Assembly (NCBI RefSeq): GCF_025024155.1
Contig: NW_026251723.1
Coordinates: 372,001-436,000, forward strand
From: Gamsiella multidivaricata
Taxonomy: Eukaryota > Mortierellomycota > Mortierellomycetes > Mortierellales > Mortierellaceae
Length of the DNA stretch: 64,000 bases
Direction of reading: 5' to 3'
This document shows, one piece after another, positions 61,221 to 64,000 of this stretch. Position numbers and translations under genes: made by a program. The stretch's first letter is position 1. Each line of letters starts with the position of its first letter. The notes under the pieces are model-generated. The model ran no database searches. It saw nothing but the letters and a program-made list of their open reading frames with translations, and was not told where the DNA came from.

Positions 61221-63971
61221 TCATGCCTGGGCTGGGTCCTGCTCTTGATCGTTGGCTGCCACAGAAGGTGCCACCGCCGAAGGACTCAGCTGATGCTGCT
61301 GTTGCTGTTGCTGCAACTGCTGCTGATGCTGCTGTACCTGTTCCATTGTCACTGCCATAGACATAGCTGTCAGCTTCTGTATATCCTCTTCCGGATCTAC
61401 AAGCCCACTGCCGTCGTCCGTCATATCCCCAGACTGTACCATCAACTGCGCGCGCGCCTGTGCTTCCGCCTGTGCCTTCGCCTGTGCATGTGCCTCCTGA
61501 GCTTGCTGGAGCTCGATCTGCTCCTGATGCAACTGTTGCTGAACCTGTTGCTGAGCCTGCTTTCGAACCTCGTCCTGCTGCATGAACAGCCGACAGGGCT
61601 CTTCAACCTTATAATGGCGACACAGGGCATCGGTCCTCGCAAAGGCCTTTTGACAGTTCACACACACGTACGGTTTCGATCCCGTGTGGACGCGGATATG
61701 GCGCTGCAGATCATGTTTGCGCGAGAAGACACGCGGGCAGAGATGGCAACCATACGGCTTGAGCGTATCATGGGACTTGACGTGCGCGTTCAGGTTGAAG
61801 GGACGGGTGAAAGATTTGGTGCAAGATGGAATCGGGCATGGAATCGGCTTTCCAGGCACGGAAGACGAGGAACTGGAAGATGATGGCGCTGAGGACGCTC
61901 CGACCCCTGCTGCTGAGGATTCTTCGCCTAGTTCCGCACTTTCAGCATCAATGCCCTCGGCGTCATCCTCGTTCTCCAAGTCAGCGATCAGAGACAGCTC
62001 AAAGATATTAGGATCCAATTGCTGGTATTGCTGGTGTTGTTGATGCTGTTGAAGGTGAGCTGCAGCATCAAGCTGGAACGAGTCAATATCTTCTCCTGAA
62101 GTGATAATTCCTCGGCCATCCGCTGCCGCCTGTTCCGCGAGTCCCTGAAGTGTCTTCTCGTCCTGCTCAGACAACACCAGCGAAAAGGGAGAATTCATCA
62201 GTCCTGCAGTCGCCTCGGAAGGAGTGCCGAGCGCGGACGATGGTGATGTTAGCGTGCTGGATCGTGAACGCGATTTTGTTCCTGGGACCTTGGTTCTTGA
62301 AATGCGCTTCGCCTTGCCGCCGCTGCTCGGCGGTGCTGTAGCTCCTGCAGTACTGGTGGCTCCGGCGGTGCTTGGAGTTCCTGGCACTACAATAAGTCCA
62401 GTTTCGTAGGTGGGCGTTGGCGGAGGCCCCTGCTCTGAATCTGCGGACGCACCACCATGTTTGAAAGACGGGATTGGCGACAGAGGAACCAATGATGGAG
62501 ATCTAGAATTGGCAACTCCAGAGGGTGTCGATCCAGTATTTGATATCGCAGGCGAGTAAGGCGCACCTGCGTTCCTAACAGAGACAATCGATCCTGCAGA
62601 TGCCGGTCTTGAGCGCGATTTTGATCCAGCGCGTGACCGTGACTTTGGCGTCGTTGGCGTCGACCCGACTGAGGGTTCTGTTGAAGTCAAGGGAGGGCTT
62701 GTGGGCATATAGTGATGGTGATGCATTGGTGGAGGAGGATTATCCAAAAATGAGAATCCGTGAGTCGATGCTGGGAGGGACATTGACAACAGAGTTGCAG
62801 TCTCGGCCAGTGTCGTCGCCATATCCGCTCCTGCCCCTAGACCTCCTCCTGATGGCGACTCCTGCATCATTTCTGAAAGACTGGCCAACGACGGGATGGG
62901 TGCACTGTAGGATCCGCTGGGCAGGCTGACGTGACGCGCGGTCCTCATGCTACCAAGGTCGCCCGATAAAAACTCGCTTGGGAAGTGAACAGAATGCTGG
63001 CGACGGCGGAGGGTTTGCTGTTGCTGGTGCTGCTGGTGCTGCTGGTGCTGCTGTTGAAGGAGCTGCTGCTTTTGTTGCTCCTGCTGCAAGTTCCTGAGTC
63101 CTGGTTGCGACTGCGAGTGAAATAGTCTATGATGCCGATGCGGGGTCATGGGTGGCGTAGTGGCCGTATATGGGGACTGAACGCCATTGATACCTCCGAC
63201 AGCGTTCAGTGGAGGAGAGTGGAGCTGATCTTGTTGTTGGTAAATCTGCCGTGCTTGATCGGAAAGATCGTTCATCTGAAGCTGTTCCTGCTGTTGCTGT
63301 TGCATCAGCGCGTCGACCGAGGGCGTAGGGTTGGTCAAAGAGTACGAACCCCAGCCGCCCATTCCTGAGCCCGCCATAAACATGCTAACACCATCCTGCG
63401 CCATCTGTGCATCGTCTCCAGCATGAGATGGTGACTGCAGACTGCCTCCAGGCGGAATGGTGATGTTATTCGAGAAATAATGATTGTTATGGCTGGATTG
63501 TGGGTGCTGTTGATGCGTGAAATAGTTCGGCACGTTCGACATGGTTGGCGAGAAAGCGCCGGAGGATGAGATCGCAGGCGGTGATGAGAAGAGGGGGTTG
63601 GCAGAGGATGCAAATGATGGATAAGCATAAGTCGACGATCCATCCATGGAAGACGTGGCTGACATGGTCGATGCCCCTGCACCGGACATGTCATACACGT
63701 TCTGAGATTGAGAAGCCAGAAGCGGAGTGGAAAGGGTCAACGATGAGGCCGATGAGTAGTCATATTGGGAACCCATTGTGGAGGGCGTCATCATTGGCGT
63801 CAACTGTCCAGAATGTTGCTGCTGCGATGGCGACACCGCGAAGGACGCCTGCGGAAGCTGTGGCGACTGCAGCTGCAATTGTGAAAAGTATTCCCCAGAT
63901 TCCATCCCGGCCATGATGCTCTCCATCGCGGTTTCCTCCCGGATCTGTGCTAGATTCTGTTGCTGTCCCAT
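61221..63971 (-). CDS. Crz1-like C2H2 zinc-finger transcription factor, possibly cut at the right edge
   Basis: Three C2H2 fingers near residues 708-795 in the order and wording of calcineurin-responsive Crz1/PrzA: CPIPSCTKSFTRPFNLNAHV, then CHLCPRVFSRKHDLQRHIRV, then CVNCQKAFARTDALCRHYK ending EEPCRLF. The TRPFNL, RKHDLQRH and FARTDALCRH contacts are the family hallmark. At least 916 residues in one exon. The N-terminal 700 residues are disordered, with poly-Gln runs, His/Gln blocks and several Ser-Pro/Arg-Ser repeats (SRSRAGSKSRSRP), which could be calcineurin-regulated phosphosites. I found no obvious PxIxIT docking motif by eye. M at 63971 is a possible start, but the frame stays open to position 64000, so the true start may lie outside. 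The C-terminus is a Gln-rich coiled coil. Confidence 0.85.
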   Translation of the reverse strand: MGQQQNLAQIREETAMESIMAGMESGEYFSQLQLQSPQLPQASFAVSPSQQQHSGQLTPMMTPSTMGSQYDYSSASSLTLSTPLLASQSQNVYDMSGAGASTMSATSSMDGSSTYAYPSFASSANPLFSSPPAISSSGAFSPTMSNVPNYFTHQQHPQSSHNNHYFSNNITIPPGGSLQSPSHAGDDAQMAQDGVSMFMAGSGMGGWGSYSLTNPTPSVDALMQQQQQEQLQMNDLSDQARQIYQQQDQLHSPPLNAVGGINGVQSPYTATTPPMTPHRHHRLFHSQSQPGLRNLQQEQQKQQLLQQQHQQHQQHQQQQTLRRRQHSVHFPSEFLSGDLGSMRTARHVSLPSGSYSAPIPSLASLSEMMQESPSGGGLGAGADMATTLAETATLLSMSLPASTHGFSFLDNPPPPMHHHHYMPTSPPLTSTEPSVGSTPTTPKSRSRAGSKSRSRPASAGSIVSVRNAGAPYSPAISNTGSTPSGVANSRSPSLVPLSPIPSFKHGGASADSEQGPPPTPTYETGLIVVPGTPSTAGATSTAGATAPPSSGGKAKRISRTKVPGTKSRSRSSTLTSPSSALGTPSEATAGLMNSPFSLVLSEQDEKTLQGLAEQAAADGRGIITSGEDIDSFQLDAAAHLQQHQQHQQYQQLDPNIFELSLIADLENEDDAEGIDAESAELGEESSAAGVGASSAPSSSSSSSSVPGKPIPCPIPSCTKSFTRPFNLNAHVKSHDTLKPYGCHLCPRVFSRKHDLQRHIRVHTGSKPYVCVNCQKAFARTDALCRHYKVEEPCRLFMQQDEVRKQAQQQVQQQLHQEQIELQQAQEAHAQAKAQAEAQARAQLMVQSGDMTDDGSGLVDPEEDIQKLTAMSMAVTMEQVQQHQQQLQQQQQQHQLSPSAVAPSVAANDQEQDPAQA

Positions 63972-64000
63972 TGGCGATGATATATGCGAGTGGACGTTGG

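Noticed and set aside
61191..61883. 230-codon plus-strand frame rich in Leu
   Set aside because: Antisense shadow of the Gln-rich C-terminus and zinc fingers of the Crz1-like gene.

Overview
This is nuclear DNA from a fungus. The genes are close together and most are cut by many short introns (mostly 60-150 nt, GT-AG, several phase 1 or 2). Proteins are rich in Gln and Ser tracts, and core eukaryotic genes (SF3B6, ATG5, RSP5, COX8, MRPL12) are present. Protein style, a fungal MscL and a relic of an XPG-type repeat family suggest an early-diverging lineage, most likely Mucoromycota close to Mortierella. That placement is an inference; the window has no rDNA or mitochondrial marker.

Layout from left to right. 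1-3322 (-) is the 5' part of an S9A oligopeptidase B, cut by the window edge. 3565-4216 (+) is SF3B6. 4530-5550 (-) is the kinetochore protein Mis14/NSL1. 5652-6531 (-) is an MscL mechanosensitive channel. 7366-11553 (-) is an Ark/Prk (NAK) kinase. 11897-14685 (-) is a long-chain acyl-CoA synthetase. 15332-17637 (+) is a Trf4-type poly(A) polymerase. 18759-22468 (+) holds ATG5 and ATG29 in tandem. 22832-23738 (+) is a SIVA-like Cys-rich protein. 24139-26022 (+) is an unrecognised coiled-coil protein.

26023-31736 has no gene I can support and contains a diverged duplicated segment. After it come a doubtful small gene (-), NUFIP1 (+), the SNARE Tlg1/syntaxin-6 (-), PDCD2/Tsr4 (+), a four-span membrane protein (-), an F-box protein (-), a PABPN1-like RRM gene that looks damaged (+), MRPL12 (+), a small membrane protein (-), TSR2 (+) and the HECT ligase RSP5 (+).

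55230-58754 is a heavily mutated open frame. It has an XPG/FEN1-like nuclease N-terminus and a C-terminus with features recalling the RuvC core of TnpB/Fanzor proteins. This is the most unusual item in the window. COX8 (+) follows, with one very long intron, and then a Crz1-like C2H2 transcription factor (-) at the right edge.

Functional links: ATG5 and ATG29 serve autophagosome formation. TSR2, PDCD2/Tsr4 and NUFIP1 all act in ribosome or snoRNP biogenesis. The NAK kinase, Tlg1 and RSP5 belong to endocytic and endosomal traffic. These may only be chance neighbours, because eukaryotic gene order is loose. Exon limits were read by eye from GT/AG sites, reading phase and family similarity, without transcript data.
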